Assembly (NCBI GenBank): GCA_028671895.1
Contig: CM053809.1
Span: 33,331,501 to 33,395,500 of the forward strand
Length of the DNA: 64,000 nt
Source: Oenanthe sinensis
Taxonomy: Eukaryota; Streptophyta; Magnoliopsida; Apiales; Apiaceae
Reading direction: 5' to 3'
The notes beneath the pieces were generated by a model that was not told the DNA's origin, searched no databases, and saw nothing but the letters and a program-made list of their open reading frames with translations. Shown piece after piece: positions 13,230-23,897 of the stretch (position 1 is its first letter; every line of letters begins with the position of its first letter). A program made the position numbers and the translations under genes.

Positions 13230-13778
13230 GGGTTAAATATCAAACAGGTCACTGATTGCGTTCAGATGTATTAAATAGGTGACTGATTACAAATTTGACT
13301 CATTTTGGTCACTGATTGCACAATTTGACTCATTTTGTTCACTGATTGCACAATTTGATTCATTTCAGTTTTCCGGCCACCTGAAAATTTTCCGACCAAA
13401 AAAATCCGAAAAAAATTTATATGTAATAAAACACCCCGACTTTGAATCTCCTAAACTTAGAATTATCGAAATAAAATTCAAAACTCAAAATCGAAATTAA
13501 ATAAATTTGGGTCAAGATTTATTTAATTTTGATTTTAAGTTTTGAATTTCTTTTCGATAATTCTGAGTTTAGGAGATTTAAAGTCGGGGTGTTTTACAAT
13601 ATATAAATTTTTTTCGGATTTTTTTGTGCATATTTTTTTTTGTCGGAATATTTTCAGGTGGCCGGAAAACTGACACGAGTCAAATTGTGCAATTAGTGAG
13701 CAAAACGAGTCAAATTTGCAATCAGTCACCTATTTGATATATCTGAACACAATCAGTGACCTAATTGATATTTAAACC
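13230..13778. mobile_element. Fold-back MULE-type MITE (near full-length palindrome) with 10-bp target duplication
   Basis: 549 bp, flanked by TTTTATATTT on both sides (13220-13229 and 13779-13788). The left arm starts GGGTTAAATATCA and the right arm ends with its inverse. Pairing continues nearly to the centre around 13510, through the blocks TCACTGATTG, GGCCACCTGAAAA, CACCCCGACTTT and CTCCTAAACTTAGAATTATCG, each with its inverse in the right arm. A 9-10 bp duplication and long inverted arms point to a Mutator-like non-autonomous element. Open frames inside it, with repeated 'DSFCSLIAQF' words, are by-products of short internal repeats and not genes. Confidence 0.85.
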
Positions 13779-13824
13779 TTTTATATTTTTATTTCCAACT
13801 AGAGCACTTTAACTGAACAATAAT

Positions 13825-14050
13825 GGGCCTGTTTGGCTAAACTTATTTCTGAAAAATAAGTGCTTATTTCTAAAAAAAATACACATTTACCTACTTTTTT
13901 CTGGAATAAGCACTTATTTCTGGAAAACAAACTAAGAATAAAACTTATTTTTGAAAAATAAAATTTTACTTATAAAAAATGTACACTTTACCCTACTTTT
14001 TTTCGAAAATAAAGATTTATTTTAATAATTTAATGAGGGCCAAACACCCC
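13825..14050. mobile_element. Tourist-like MITE just upstream of the WD40 gene
   Basis: Ends are GGGCCTGTTTGGCTAAAC and, inverted, GGGGTGTTTGGCCCTCAT. The 3 bases on each side are AAT. Internal AATAAGTGCTTATTTC motifs occur in both arms. Length is about 226 bp and there is no coding capacity. It ends about 128 bases before the WD40 start codon, so it may contribute promoter or leader sequence. Confidence 0.65.
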
Positions 14051-14178
14051 AATATAGTTTTATATTTTTTCTTATTAAATTTATTTTAGTTATATCAGCC
14101 CCTCTTACAAAACTAGGGTTTTACAATTTACAAACAAAACACACACACGCACACACTCTTCTAAACCCCCAGAAAGCC

Positions 14179-17100
14179 ATGTCTCTAGTAGCAGGCTCAT
14201 ACGAGCGATTCATTTGGGGATTTAAACTCAAACACCTTAAAAACTCTCCTCAAACCCTAAACCTAACCCCCCTTTTCTCCTTCCCTTCCCACCTCTCCCC
14301 CATCAAGTCCGTCGCCGTTTCCGGCACCGCCGCCGTCTCCGGTGGCTCCGACGACACCATCAAAATCTACGACCTCTCCACCTCCTCTGAAATCGGTTCT
14401 CTCAATGACCCCACTTCCACCATCACTTCCCTCTCCTTCGTTTCCCTCAATTCATCCTTTCCAAGGAACCTGCTTGCGGGTTTCGATGATGGGTCGGTGT
14501 CAATTTATGATGCTGACCCGTTTGTGTTGTTGAAGAATTTGAGTGTGCATAAGAAGGGGATCAGTGATTTGAGTGTGCATCCTACCGGGACGTTGGCGTT
14601 GACGGTTGGGAGGGATTGTTGTTTGGGGATGGTGAATTTGGTCAGGGGGCGTCGGAGTTTTTATTGTCGGTTAGGGAAGGAAGCGACAATTGTGAGGTTT
14701 GATGGGAGTGGGGAGAGGTTTTTTATGGTTATGGATGACAAGGTTTCGGTGCACAACTCGGAGGATGCTAAGTTGGTTTTGGAGTTGGAGGCTCAGAAGA
14801 AGGTTCTTTGTGCTGCTTCGGGAAATGTATGTTCATTTTATTACTTTATGTTGTTAATTTGCTATTGTGTATTGTTTGTGTAATTTAGTATACAATTATA
14901 TGCTGATATGCAAAGATTGTTAACTAATTAGAGTATGTCCCTGTTGCTAACTTATAGTTTGTGGTTTGACTATTATGATCACATTAATATAATCACTGTG
15001 ATGAGAAGAGTAAGAGAGAAGATAAATGCATAATTGTGTATGATGTGTAGAGAAGTATGGACTAATAACTGTCGAGCTTTGCAAGTGTTAAAAACTCTAG
15101 CAGACTAGTTTCAACTTCATAATAATGTGTGTGTATATGTATGCTTTCTAAATGTTGAATGCTGGTGAGTAGGAAAGACATGTGTTGAGTTGAGCTTGAT
15201 GATCAGTGAATTAAACTGATTGCATAAAGTCTTATTATCTTATAGCAGCATTGCATTACATAATCTACGAAAGTAGTCATTTTTAATTTGCCATAGTTAC
15301 AAAAGACTGAATAAATTAATAAATCCTCATCCCCATGTGTTGGTAGGAAAATCTTATTTCTGCTCTAAGGAAAAGATGAATTGAGATCCTAACTTCAAAA
15401 TTTACTTGTATTCTGGCAGAATGGAATTCTTTTTACTGGTGGAGAGGATAAAAATATCACAGCATGGGACACAACTACTGGAAAGGTAGCGTACTGCATT
15501 GAGGATGCTCATTCGGCACGTGTGAAAGGTATTGTTGTGCTCTCTAAGAGTGGAGGTGCTAGCGATGATGATCCATATATAGTAGCATCAGCATCCTCAG
15601 ATGGAATTGTACGTGTTTGGGACGTTCGTGCGGTTGGTCAGGAGAAGACAAGTCCATTAGCTGAGGCTAATACAAAATCAAGGCTAACTTGTCTTGCTGG
15701 ATCCTCTATCAAATGTAAGTGTTGATTTTTTTTTTTAATTTCACCTGATCCTATCAATTTATTTAATTAACAACTTCATTTCTTAAAAGTACAGTTTGCT
15801 CTAACTGGTCTACCCTCACTACTACAGATTTAAACTTGCATAACATTTCTTTTTGAGATTGCATAGCGCTTTTTAAATGCTATGCAAGTGCAAGTAAACC
15901 TCACTTGCATAACACTTTTTTAGGCGCTATCCAAGTCAAGAACTTAGATAATGCTTTCTAAAGTGCTATGTAAGTAACCGCTGTCCAAGTAAAATTGCAC
16001 TTGCATAGCTCTTTTAGAAACACTATGCAAGTAAAAACAATATCAGTTGCATAACTCTTTCCAAAATGCTATGCAAGTAGCATATCTAATTTATCATTTT
16101 ATAATTTTTTTCCATGATATTTTCTAGCTTTAATATTCTTAAAATTTCATAAATATAATAAAAACATACAAAAACAAAAATATAAACCACCAAAATTATT
16201 GACAAGAAAAAATCCAAGTCATTGAATACAAGATATACTCTGTCATTAGACAATTCTTGTGTTTACATCCAGAAATAAAAACCTAGTTGTCAAAGAATTG
16301 AGGATACAAATGTAATGTTGAAGTATTTTACACAGAATATTGTGGGCACAAGTTATAACTATAATCCAAGTGCATTACAAATAATCTTCTTCCTTTTCTT
16401 TAAGAGGTCTGACGGGCGTAAGAAAATTTGCTCCTGCTTCAACCTATGTCCTCGTCAATTCGCAAAATCTGTACATGAAATACAATATGCTTACTTTTCA
16501 TGCCTTGACATATGACACAAATCCATATAAATGTCTAAAAGGTTTACCTGTGAAAAAATTAGAACCCTTAAATCATGTCCCTTCAGTTCTGGGAGCAACT
16601 CATCTGCAATAAAGTTCACCAAGAGCATTTACAACCTCGAGATCTTTCTGCAATAAAGCTTCTGCATAGGGACATGACATTGAGTATATTTTCCTTGTTT
16701 GGGGGCGAACATTTCTCAACATCATATTTTAACCTTCACAGAAGGCTCAGGCGAAGGACCTAAGACGGTAAAAAGAAAAGTAAAAAATTTACTAAGATTA
16801 AAAGGCGAATAAAAAAATTTTAAGACAAAATTTAAGAGAAACTGACGCATAGAAAACAAAACATAAAATCAAAATGTTCAAAAGTACAAGTGATTTATAG
16901 GGTACAAGCATCACTCTCAACAAAGCTTCGATGCATATCTTTTTTTGTCTAAGAAAATCTCTTTATGGTGCTTATTAAAAATAAAGTATCGGTATATTCA
17001 TAAAGCTTTTACAGTGAAAGCGGAACAGACACATAAAAACGAAAGACACATCAATATATAACAACAGTACAATATCATCTGCATGCTACAAACATCAGTA

Positions 17101-20100
17101 CCTTACTTGCTAATATTTCGTCTCGACTCCTTGGCCCAAAACAGAATTGCAATTTGCGAGTCTTCGACCATTCACATACAAGAAGTAATACAAACTGGCC
17201 TTACAATAGAAGTTCAAAAACATTTTTTTATAGGAGTTGAATTATAGGCTAATAACAGTTTAGAAGTGCATGGTGTTGAAGACAAATCAAGAGTGCACTG
17301 AATAAGCCCGTAAATCTGAACATATAAGCCTTTGTCATTTTTATCGTGACTATTTTCAAAATTTCTTCAGTCATATTGCTAATTTTTTAAGATTATCTTA
17401 ATACTCATTAAGATATATATGCTTCAGAATATGTTAAAATTTTCTCAAAACAATTAAGAGCCCGTTTGGCTAAGCTTAAAATTGTGACTAATGACTTAAA
17501 GTGACTTAAAGTGACAAGTCGGGAGCTTAAAATGTATGTTTGGGTAATTTTGACTTATAAGTGACTTATGAGTTTTAAAAAATATATAAATAAAAATAAA
17601 AATGACTTTTGAGTAATTTATAACATATAGATAACTTTTATCAAAATTAAAAAAAAAAGTCATTGAAAAAAGTACCTAATACGTACTTCTGGCTTTAAAT
17701 CAGTTTCTGGCTTATTTCTGACTTTAAGTCGGCTTTTGACTTATTACACAAACATACATTTTCTAGCTTAAAGTCAAATTAAGCTATAAGCTCATTTAGC
17801 CAAACAGGCTCTAAGTATCTAAACTTTGCTCACAATAGCTAAAATGCTAAAGTATAATTATCACCTTAGATATATATTCTAGAATGTGCTATTAATACAT
17901 AGCATGGGTATGTCAGAACTTGCTGCAGTTAGCTTAATACATAGCTTCAGAGTTTGCAGTAGTTTCTCGGATGGATTCGATGGAGACATCGGATACTGCC
18001 CAAACTCCCCCTGCAAGTTGCTTGCAAAATCAACTTGCAAAATCGCAGGAAATGCACCTGTATAGGACTTGTAGTTTCGTGTGCATCTACAAAAAGAATA
18101 AAATTAGTAAATTATATGACTAGAAAAAGTAATTTAAAAAATATCAAATTATCATTATTAAATATCTTATATTTAATTAAAAAATATATATAATTTTAGA
18201 TTAATATAATTTTAGATAAGAATTTAATAACTTCTAATATAAATAAAAGAAGAGTTAATCACCCTAGTTGATATAAATACATTGAAACTAAACTCTTAGG
18301 GCATGTTCGGTTGGAGGATATGAATGAATTTTCGTGGGAATGGAACGACCATTCCCGACGGAATGAAAAAAGAGTTGTTCGGTTGAGTATTTGGGAATGG
18401 AATCACTTATCCTCGTGTCATTCCTATCCTTCCTAGTAAGTCAATTTTGTATCTCACCCTCTCACATGGGATAACCATTTTTATTCTTACTAACAATAAT
18501 TTTTTATATTTATTTTTGCTCTTGAATATAATATGTTTGTAATTCAATGTATTTAATGAAAAAAACTTGTTTAGCTATTTAAATTTTTTAATTGTTAATT
18601 TTTTAAATTTAAATTATATATATAATCTTATTTCTCATGTAAATTAATTATACTTTATATTTTCTATTTTATTTAGTAAATTTATTATTGAATAAAACTT
18701 TTTTTTAGAATTCATTTTATCTATATATTAAACAAATAAATTAATAAAAATGATCATCCCATTCCCAATAAAATTAATATTACTAAACGAACAAAAGAAT
18801 GGAATTAGCATTCTTATCCCACCTCATTCCCATCCCAACCCATTCCATTCTTTCGCTCATTCTCATCCCAACCCATTCCTATCCTTCCAATCGAACACAC
18901 CCTTGGATTAGCAATAGTAAATATGTGGAATATGTAAAATACTAGTTTATCGCACCTATAAACAAATTATATGTCAAATACTCTTAAATTGATTTTCAGC
19001 TATATTCCAAATTGTTTAGCCCCGGAGGCAGAGCTACACATTGTCTCAAGCAGGTGATGCAGAACAGAGTATATGATGCAATTAAAACCGGATAAAACAG
19101 GTGAGGAAAACTTGACCAAACAATACTTGTTGCTTGCCCGCCTGCCCGGACAATAAAATAAAGTTCCTCAGGGATAGTTCCTAGACTTTTAGTAAGACCT
19201 TGTGATATCATTAACAAAATTAGCTCCAATACTATTAGAACTTGTGTTAGTATGACCTTCATCGGTTGTTCTCAAAATAAATGTAGCATTGTCTGGAGGT
19301 GGAAGTCTAGTTATATTGCATAACATAAACACTACTTCCGACATGCTTAGTCTCGCTCTAGCAGATTCTTGAATGCACAATAGAGCGATATGGAATTATG
19401 GATGCACCTATGAATTTCAGGATCACAATCATGTCATTTACCTATTGACTCATCAACTATTTCTAAGATTTACGATTTTTCCCAAAGATCCCAAACCTGA
19501 AAGAATCTATTTGCAAGACTCTCAAATAATTTGCTACATACTGCAAGTCTGCAACGATAGTATATTTATGTTTTATCCTTATAGTACCTTGTGAACTGAA
19601 AAATGTTAAAGCTACTAGCTTTACCATCCCTCTAGGTATACCTAGTGTGATATCAAATCGGTTTTGCCAATCTAACATGTACTTTTTTTCTTCATCTGAA
19701 CCAAAATTAACAGTATAATTAGTATAGCATCCCATACTCATAGGGATAAATATACTTAAATAAACTTTGAAGCTGAGTCATACCAAAAAGAGAGCAAACC
19801 AATCCCTTCTTGGGTAAATACTCATATATTAACATTTCCTCATCTCTCTAAATGCAGTATCCAAAAAGTCTGACAAGATTCCTATGTTTAAGACTTGCTA
19901 GCAAAGTAACTTCATTTATGAATTCCTCTATTCACCGCAATCTCCTGTCCATTTTCTAGTTTATCATACAATAAACCATTTTGCCTATTTTACCTGCCTG
20001 ACAAGCCCAGCTCTTCAATAAACTTTGGCAAAACTCAAATAGGTGACGACTGACAAATTGCAGGTTTTTGGGAGTATCCTTTTCAAATAATTTTTTAAGT

Positions 20101-21358
20101 AAACAAATACACTGATTATCAAATCGGAAACTAAAAGGATCTAGATTTCTAATATAGTTCTTCAAATTGGTATGTGTAGTTGGGATTTTAATTAGTTTAT
20201 TTAAGAAAGTTCTTTTTCCATGAACCTATTTTTACTTTATAAAAAATAATGACATGAAAGATACCCAGAATGGCAACCAAGATACTCTTATTATTCCCAT
20301 CATCCCAAAATATGTATAACTATATAAAAAAAAGTCTCTAGAATACAAATTAAATGAATCAATCATAGTCCATATCTAATCTGTAATTATGTGAACTTAT
20401 TTCACCACATTACATAACTTTATGATTTAAGAAAAAGTAACAAATATAAAGATTACTTCACTGTATACACACAAAGAGGTAAAAAGATATACAAAGATCA
20501 ATATATACACATCCATATATATAGAGTATAGTAGCGAATATTTACAAAATCGGAAACAAATACCTTTACCGAAAGATTTGCTATGGAGTATAGATGTCCT
20601 GAGGGAGGAATCTGCATTTGCCCCAAGAAACCTTTCAGGCGAAATTGAAGTATAAATTCCAAAAGAGAATCAATTTGCCCTGCAATCCCAAAGAGACTAA
20701 CAACCCGGTGCTTCGGTTTAGGTTTTTGTGGAATGAATTTCTTCGGTTTAGGTTCGTATGGGTACAATGTTTTGTTGGGGAAAAATAAATTAAAAAATAA
20801 AAATTAGTTAGAATACGTTTACTTGGACAGCGCTTGTACAAAACGTTATAGTACTAATTAAAATTAAATAAAAAATAAATACTTAAAATATGGAAACCAG
20901 CTAATCGTTTTTACAAACGCTATACAAGTTCAAACTTACACAGCACTCCCAAAACAACTGTTATGCTAGGGCTTTTTTTATATTTTCTTTTTCCTTTCAG
21001 CTTAATGGTAAATTCTTTTATAACATTTTTTGGTAAAAGCCTATGTAAGCATCTAACTTGCATAGCACAATTTAAAAAGTGCTATTCAAGTGGTGTTTTC
21101 TAAGCTTAAATTTGTAGTAGTACCTGTTTCAGAAACTAGGTTTTAAGTTCATGTGTACCATGTGTAATTTACCCATTTTTTCCCTTTAAACTTTCCGATA
21201 GTCATTATAACAACTACACTGTGAGCTTCTGTTTATATTTGGCGAGTTGCTTGGACTATCCTAATTCTGTTATATTCTTTTCCTATCATTTTACAGCTTT
21301 TAAAACACCCCAGGTTGGGAAAACCAATAAAAGTGGAGACCAGGATGCAGACGAGTAA
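14179..21358 (+). CDS. WD40-repeat protein of the PAK1IP1/MAK11 type (60S ribosome biogenesis)
   Basis: Three coding exons: 14179-14826, 15420-15714, 21297-21358; GT-AG introns, 334 aa. About six WD-like blades can be read: residues about 38-72 (GGSDDTIKIYDL), 80-117 (GFDDGSVSIYD), 123-160, 165-205, 207-247 (GGEDKNITAWD) and 249-287 (ASSDGIVRVWDVR). The order, length and divergent WD motifs match the PAK1IP1/MAK11 family, which in yeast acts in large-subunit rRNA maturation in the nucleolus; that role here is by family inference. The C-terminus is a short hydrophilic tail ending QDADE, encoded by the last exon. Exon 1 starts GC-rich (codons ending in C), unlike the flanks. The 5.6-kb second intron consists almost wholly of an inserted CACTA element, so splicing across it is needed to reach the last 20 codons. 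Without splicing the protein would end soon after the sixth blade. Confidence 0.9.
16545..16775 (-). pseudogene. Fragment of an ISWI-type SNF2 chromatin-remodeling ATPase captured in the CACTA element
   Basis: Read on the minus strand, three pieces follow each other in the order expected for plant ISWI proteins. First is a piece reading RLKYDVEKCSPPNKENIL after an in-frame stop. Then, after a frameshift, comes ALLQKDLEVVNALGE. Then, after a short gap with an intron-like AG, comes ELLPELKGHDLRVLIFSQ, ended by a GT donor near 16547. In the family these correspond to RLKxDVEKxLPPKKE, ALLQKDLEVVNA and LLPKLKxRDSRVLIFSQ, around SNF2 ATPase motifs IV and earlier. Stops and frameshifts show that it is not functional. 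The retained exon-intron border shows a genomic (not processed) origin. Confidence 0.8.
17458..17811. mobile_element. Tourist-like MITE nested in the CACTA element
   Basis: 354 bp with ends GAGCCCGTTTGGCTAAGCTT and, inverted, GAGCCTGTTTGGCTAAATGAGC, flanked by TAA on both sides. Inner arms share GTGACTTAAAGTGAC/TGACTTTAAGTC-like blocks. No coding capacity. Confidence 0.8.
18299..18902. mobile_element. Tourist-like MITE nested in the CACTA element
   Basis: 604 bp with ends GGGCATGTTCGGTTGGAGGA and, inverted, GGGTGTGTTCGATTGGAAGG. Flanks are TTA on the left and TTG on the right, read as a TTA duplication with one change. Subterminal GGAATGG/CCATTCC blocks repeat in both arms. The core is AT-rich and non-coding. 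Confidence 0.75.
19189..20165 (-). pseudogene. Broken S-domain-type receptor-like kinase fragment captured in the CACTA element
   Basis: On the minus strand the pieces run in kinase order but in shifting frames. They are: KLENGQEIAV (subdomain II, with N in place of the invariant K after AV) near 19960; EEFINEVTLLASLKHRNLVRLFGYC and MLIYEYLPKKG (subdomains III-V) at about 19940-19790; LDWQNRFDITLGIPRGM (subdomain VIa) near 19660; then a jump to an FGIFGKN...EIVDESIG...HDCDPEIHRCIH stretch (subdomains X-XI) at about 19510-19390; and CIQESARARLSMSEVVFML with a short tail at 19380-19189. The catalytic and activation loops are missing. The motifs match S-locus/DUF26-class receptor kinases. Stops and frameshifts make it a clear pseudogene. 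Confidence 0.85.
20550..20770 (-). other. Possible additional captured exon inside the CACTA element, unrecognised
   Basis: The minus strand has an 89-codon open frame whose middle part (about 20700-20575; FGIAGQIDSLLEFILQF, then GFLGQMQIPPSGH) is less AT-rich than its surroundings and is followed by a GTAAAGG donor-like site. It could be a piece of a third captured gene. I cannot assign it to a family and it may be chance. Confidence 0.25.
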
Positions 21359-22614
21359 GAATGCTCTGTTGCCTCTGATTGGAAGACATTTTTGTATGAA
21401 AACTATAGGGGATGAAAGTATCTTGGTTATCTACATTTTAGGTTAAGCTTCTCTTAACTTTGTTTAGAATTCTTGATATAGAAGCAAATTTTCCTACCTA
21501 TGGTCGAAGACAAAAAAAATGAGAAATCTGTTTTAAGAGTTGTGACCTTTACATGATAGGTGCTGTCCTCTTTTTTTTTTTTGTGCCAAAGTAGTTAAAT
21601 GGATTCTCGATTGTAATATGAATTTGTGTACCATATTAAAGTATGTAGTTGCTACCGAATAGAGATGCATTTGGTGTTCCTTTCTATTTTAATTGCTACT
21701 AAATAGAAATTCATTTGGTTATTCCTTGCTGTTTGAAGTCTCCTCAATTAAGCGTATCTTTTTTATTGTTATAGCAGGTTCAGTATTATAGCATCAGTTT
21801 TCCCATTCTGTTAGACATTGAAGTTATCTGCAGAATTGTGGGAAAAGAGGTTGCAATTTACTGATAGGCCGTTTGTGTTACCTTATAAATAATTTACTCC
21901 CTCCGTCCCTTTTTCCCTTTTTCCATGTCACGTTGACTTTTTTCACGTATTTTAAGTTATATAAAAAAGATATTTCTATAAATTATTTCTTGAATTTTCT
22001 TTTTTGATAGAAATATAAGTAATACATCTCCATTTATTATGATATGGTTACTTTATCTTTACATATGGGATGCCGGGGGCTACACATCTCCGAAAATGCC
22101 ATTACAACTTGGGGATGAACGCATGGTATAAGCTTGTAACAACCTGATATATAGTTCATTGAAATTTAGTTTTGAGAGAGTGCGCCATCTCCTGTTTGTG
22201 TTTTGTGCATCCAGATATCAAATTAAACTGCTTATCATATCCTACATTTGAAACAGAACAATTAAAGATATGTGCAGGAGGATCATGCATTCTTTTAACA
22301 TATGATTAGAAGTGTTGTATGATGTTTTTGTTTTGAGTGTGGTCTACACTCTACATAAGAGCTTGTGTTTTTATTTGTGGCTGACATGCAATTTTCAAAA
22401 CCATTTTAAAGTGTGGTCTACACAAGAGGCTAAGAGTTAGTGTTTATATGTGATGCCAGCATATTTTCAATCGGTTCAACAATTGATTTAGTTGTCTCGT
22501 GATTCTTTTGAGTATATAAGAAGGAAAGTAACATGACAAATTATCAAATTTACATTGTAAATAAGAACACAACTCACTAATTACTAATTACAGAGACAGT
22601 GAGACACTGATCTT
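21359..22614. other. Tail-to-tail space between WD40 and mTERF genes, with a Stowaway remnant
   Basis: Both neighbouring genes end here, so this should hold their 3' untranslated regions. A TA-flanked CTCCCTCCGTCCCTTTTTC at 21897 is the left end of a Stowaway-type repeat, followed by a CATGTCACGTTGACTTTTTTC stretch typical of such elements; no matching right end was found, so it is truncated. Nothing else is supported. Confidence 0.5.
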
Positions 22615-23526
22615 CTAATGCTTATCCACCCCCATTATCAAATTCTTGAATTCTTCATCAGTACTCTTAAGCATCACCGGCAGAGGAACTTTCACTCCAC
22701 ATTCAACACACTCTATGTGCCTAGGTTTAATCCTCTTCTCCAAACTAAAAGTGAAGTACTGAGGAAATGTCTTCAAATCCTCCAGGCTACCTCCCATCTC
22801 ATTCGTGAAGTACTCGAACTTGGGTTTATAATTATTCTCCACACTGAAAGTAAACAACCCTGGACATCTCAAAACCATTCCCACTACCTCACATCTCGAA
22901 AATCCCAAACTCATCAAATAATTCAACTTAGGAATAAGTGTTTGTTCCACACTAGACACCAATAAGATTGCATCTTGATAAGCCAATGCATTCAAATCCT
23001 TAAACCCAAGTCTCTTAAGATAAAACAGAGCAGGTTTGAGCTGGTCTTTCACACTTGAAACAAGTAATCTCGGACACTTGTTAATGACTTTCCTGAAATT
23101 GTGTTCTGGGACTTCAAGGTCAAGGTAAAGAAAGTTAAAAACAGGGTTCAAGTCAGTTCTGATATCAGAAGTTAGTATCTTTGGACACATTCCAAAGATT
23201 CTTGCTAAGTCTTTTTGGTGAATGCCTTTGGATTGGAGAAAAGTGATTATAGCTTGGATGGAATGTAATGAAGCTTTGTGAAGAGAAGGGTTTAATGATA
23301 GTGCTTTGCCTGAATCAACACCCATGATTTCAAGGCAAAGTATTTTTTCTTTGAATTGGTGAGAGAGGTTAGTGTGTGTGGAAGTGTAGAGTGTGTTTTT
23401 TTGGAGGGCTTTGGGTTTTGGTGTGGAAAGGTTTTGTGGTTCTTGAGGTAACAGTGATGTTGAGGGTTTGTATGAAGAGAAGCACAGTGAAGATTGTAGT
23501 GCTGCTGCTGGTGGTGGTGGTGGCAT
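22615..23526 (-). CDS. mTERF-family organellar nucleic-acid-binding protein
   Basis: A single uninterrupted exon of 303 aa on the minus strand. The N-terminal about 60 residues are rich in Ser, Thr, Pro and Lys with almost no acidic residues until CLEIMGVDSGKAL, as expected of a plastid or mitochondrial transit peptide. From about residue 85 onward the protein is a run of mTERF helix repeats of about 35 residues, each with the family signature of a proline after a hydrophobic helix: MCPKILTSDI, KCPRLLVSSV, then a DAILLVSSV unit lacking the proline, RCPGLFTFSV and FPQYFTFSLEKRIKPRH. Proteins of this family control organellar transcription or RNA processing. Length and shape resemble the short plastid mTERF known as SOLDAT10, but I cannot separate it from related members. 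The first ATG follows a (GT)n leader at 23549-23562. Confidence 0.9.
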   Translation of the reverse strand: MPPPPPAAALQSSLCFSSYKPSTSLLPQEPQNLSTPKPKALQKNTLYTSTHTNLSHQFKEKILCLEIMGVDSGKALSLNPSLHKASLHSIQAIITFLQSKGIHQKDLARIFGMCPKILTSDIRTDLNPVFNFLYLDLEVPEHNFRKVINKCPRLLVSSVKDQLKPALFYLKRLGFKDLNALAYQDAILLVSSVEQTLIPKLNYLMSLGFSRCEVVGMVLRCPGLFTFSVENNYKPKFEYFTNEMGGSLEDLKTFPQYFTFSLEKRIKPRHIECVECGVKVPLPVMLKSTDEEFKNLIMGVDKH

Positions 23527-23879
23527 GGTATGTGACTCTCTCTGCGTGTGTGTGTGTGTGTGAAGCTGGGAATTGAGTTCATTTTCAGTTATCTTGATGT
23601 AGTTTATAGTTCGGTGATTTACACATGGCAGTTTTCTTGAATGTTATTGGCTCATATTGGATATCAATATATCATGGATTGGTTGACAACCGGACCAAAT
23701 GACCAATAGTTAATTAAATTTTCATTTTTTCTAATTGCAAATAAGTAAAATTCATTTAGCCAAAAAAAAAGAGCAAAATTCAAAAATAATTGTCAAAAAT
23801 TTTAAAATAACTTGTCTATAACTCTAAATTATATCAATACTAGTTAAACATATTTTTTATTTTAATATTTAATATTATT
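23527..23879. other. Upstream region of the mTERF gene, with a short GT microsatellite
   Basis: It contains the leader and promoter of the minus-strand mTERF gene. (GT)n of about 7 units lies at 23549-23562, 23 bases from the start codon. The rest is AT-rich with no further feature seen. Confidence 0.5.
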
Positions 23880-23897
23880 ATGTTCAATTCAACTCTT

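Larger units (their letters stand above)
13087..14178. promoter_or_regulatory. Divergent promoter region between the small proline-rich gene and the WD40 gene
   Basis: The two start codons are 1,092 bases apart and face away from each other, so both promoters must lie here. About 775 of these bases belong to two MITEs (13230-13778 and 13825-14050). The WD40 side leaves only about 128 bases between the MITE and the ATG, with a CA-rich leader (ACACACACGCACACA near 14140). The layout is seen directly; shared regulation is inferred. Confidence 0.6.
15817..21122. mobile_element. CACTA (En/Spm-like) transposon carrying host gene fragments, in WD40 intron 2
   Basis: The left end is CACTACTACAGATTTAAAC. 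The right end, inverted, is TACTACTACAAATTTAAGC, that is, the last base of the CACTA motif has mutated. Both sides are flanked by CCT (15814-15816 and 21123-21125), the 3-bp duplication typical of CACTA. Subterminal regions carry many copies of a short motif, TGCATAGC/GCTATGCAAGT, in both orientations (15837-16080 and 20830-21095), like transposase-binding repeats of this superfamily. No transposase coding sequence is visible in 5,306 bp, so it is non-autonomous. Inside lie an ISWI-type ATPase fragment (minus), an S-domain-type receptor-kinase fragment (minus), an unrecognised possible exon (20550-20770) and two Tourist-like MITEs. Confidence 0.85.

Noticed and set aside
13279..13729. Two similar short proteins with 'DSFCSLIAQF' words on opposite strands
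   Set aside because: They mirror each other because they lie in the two arms of the palindromic MITE; they are not genes.
18996..19262. 88-codon hydrophobic minus-strand frame at the end of the captured kinase fragment
   Set aside because: It overlaps the kinase C-terminus in a different frame and continues into non-coding DNA; the kinase reading explains the region better.
22618..22965. 115-codon plus-strand open frame
   Set aside because: It is antisense to the mTERF coding exon, which has clear repeat motifs; no independent support.
23292..23582. Other frames over the mTERF N-terminus (minus 96 codons, plus 66 codons)
   Set aside because: They are shadows of the transit-peptide part of the mTERF gene and the GT repeat.
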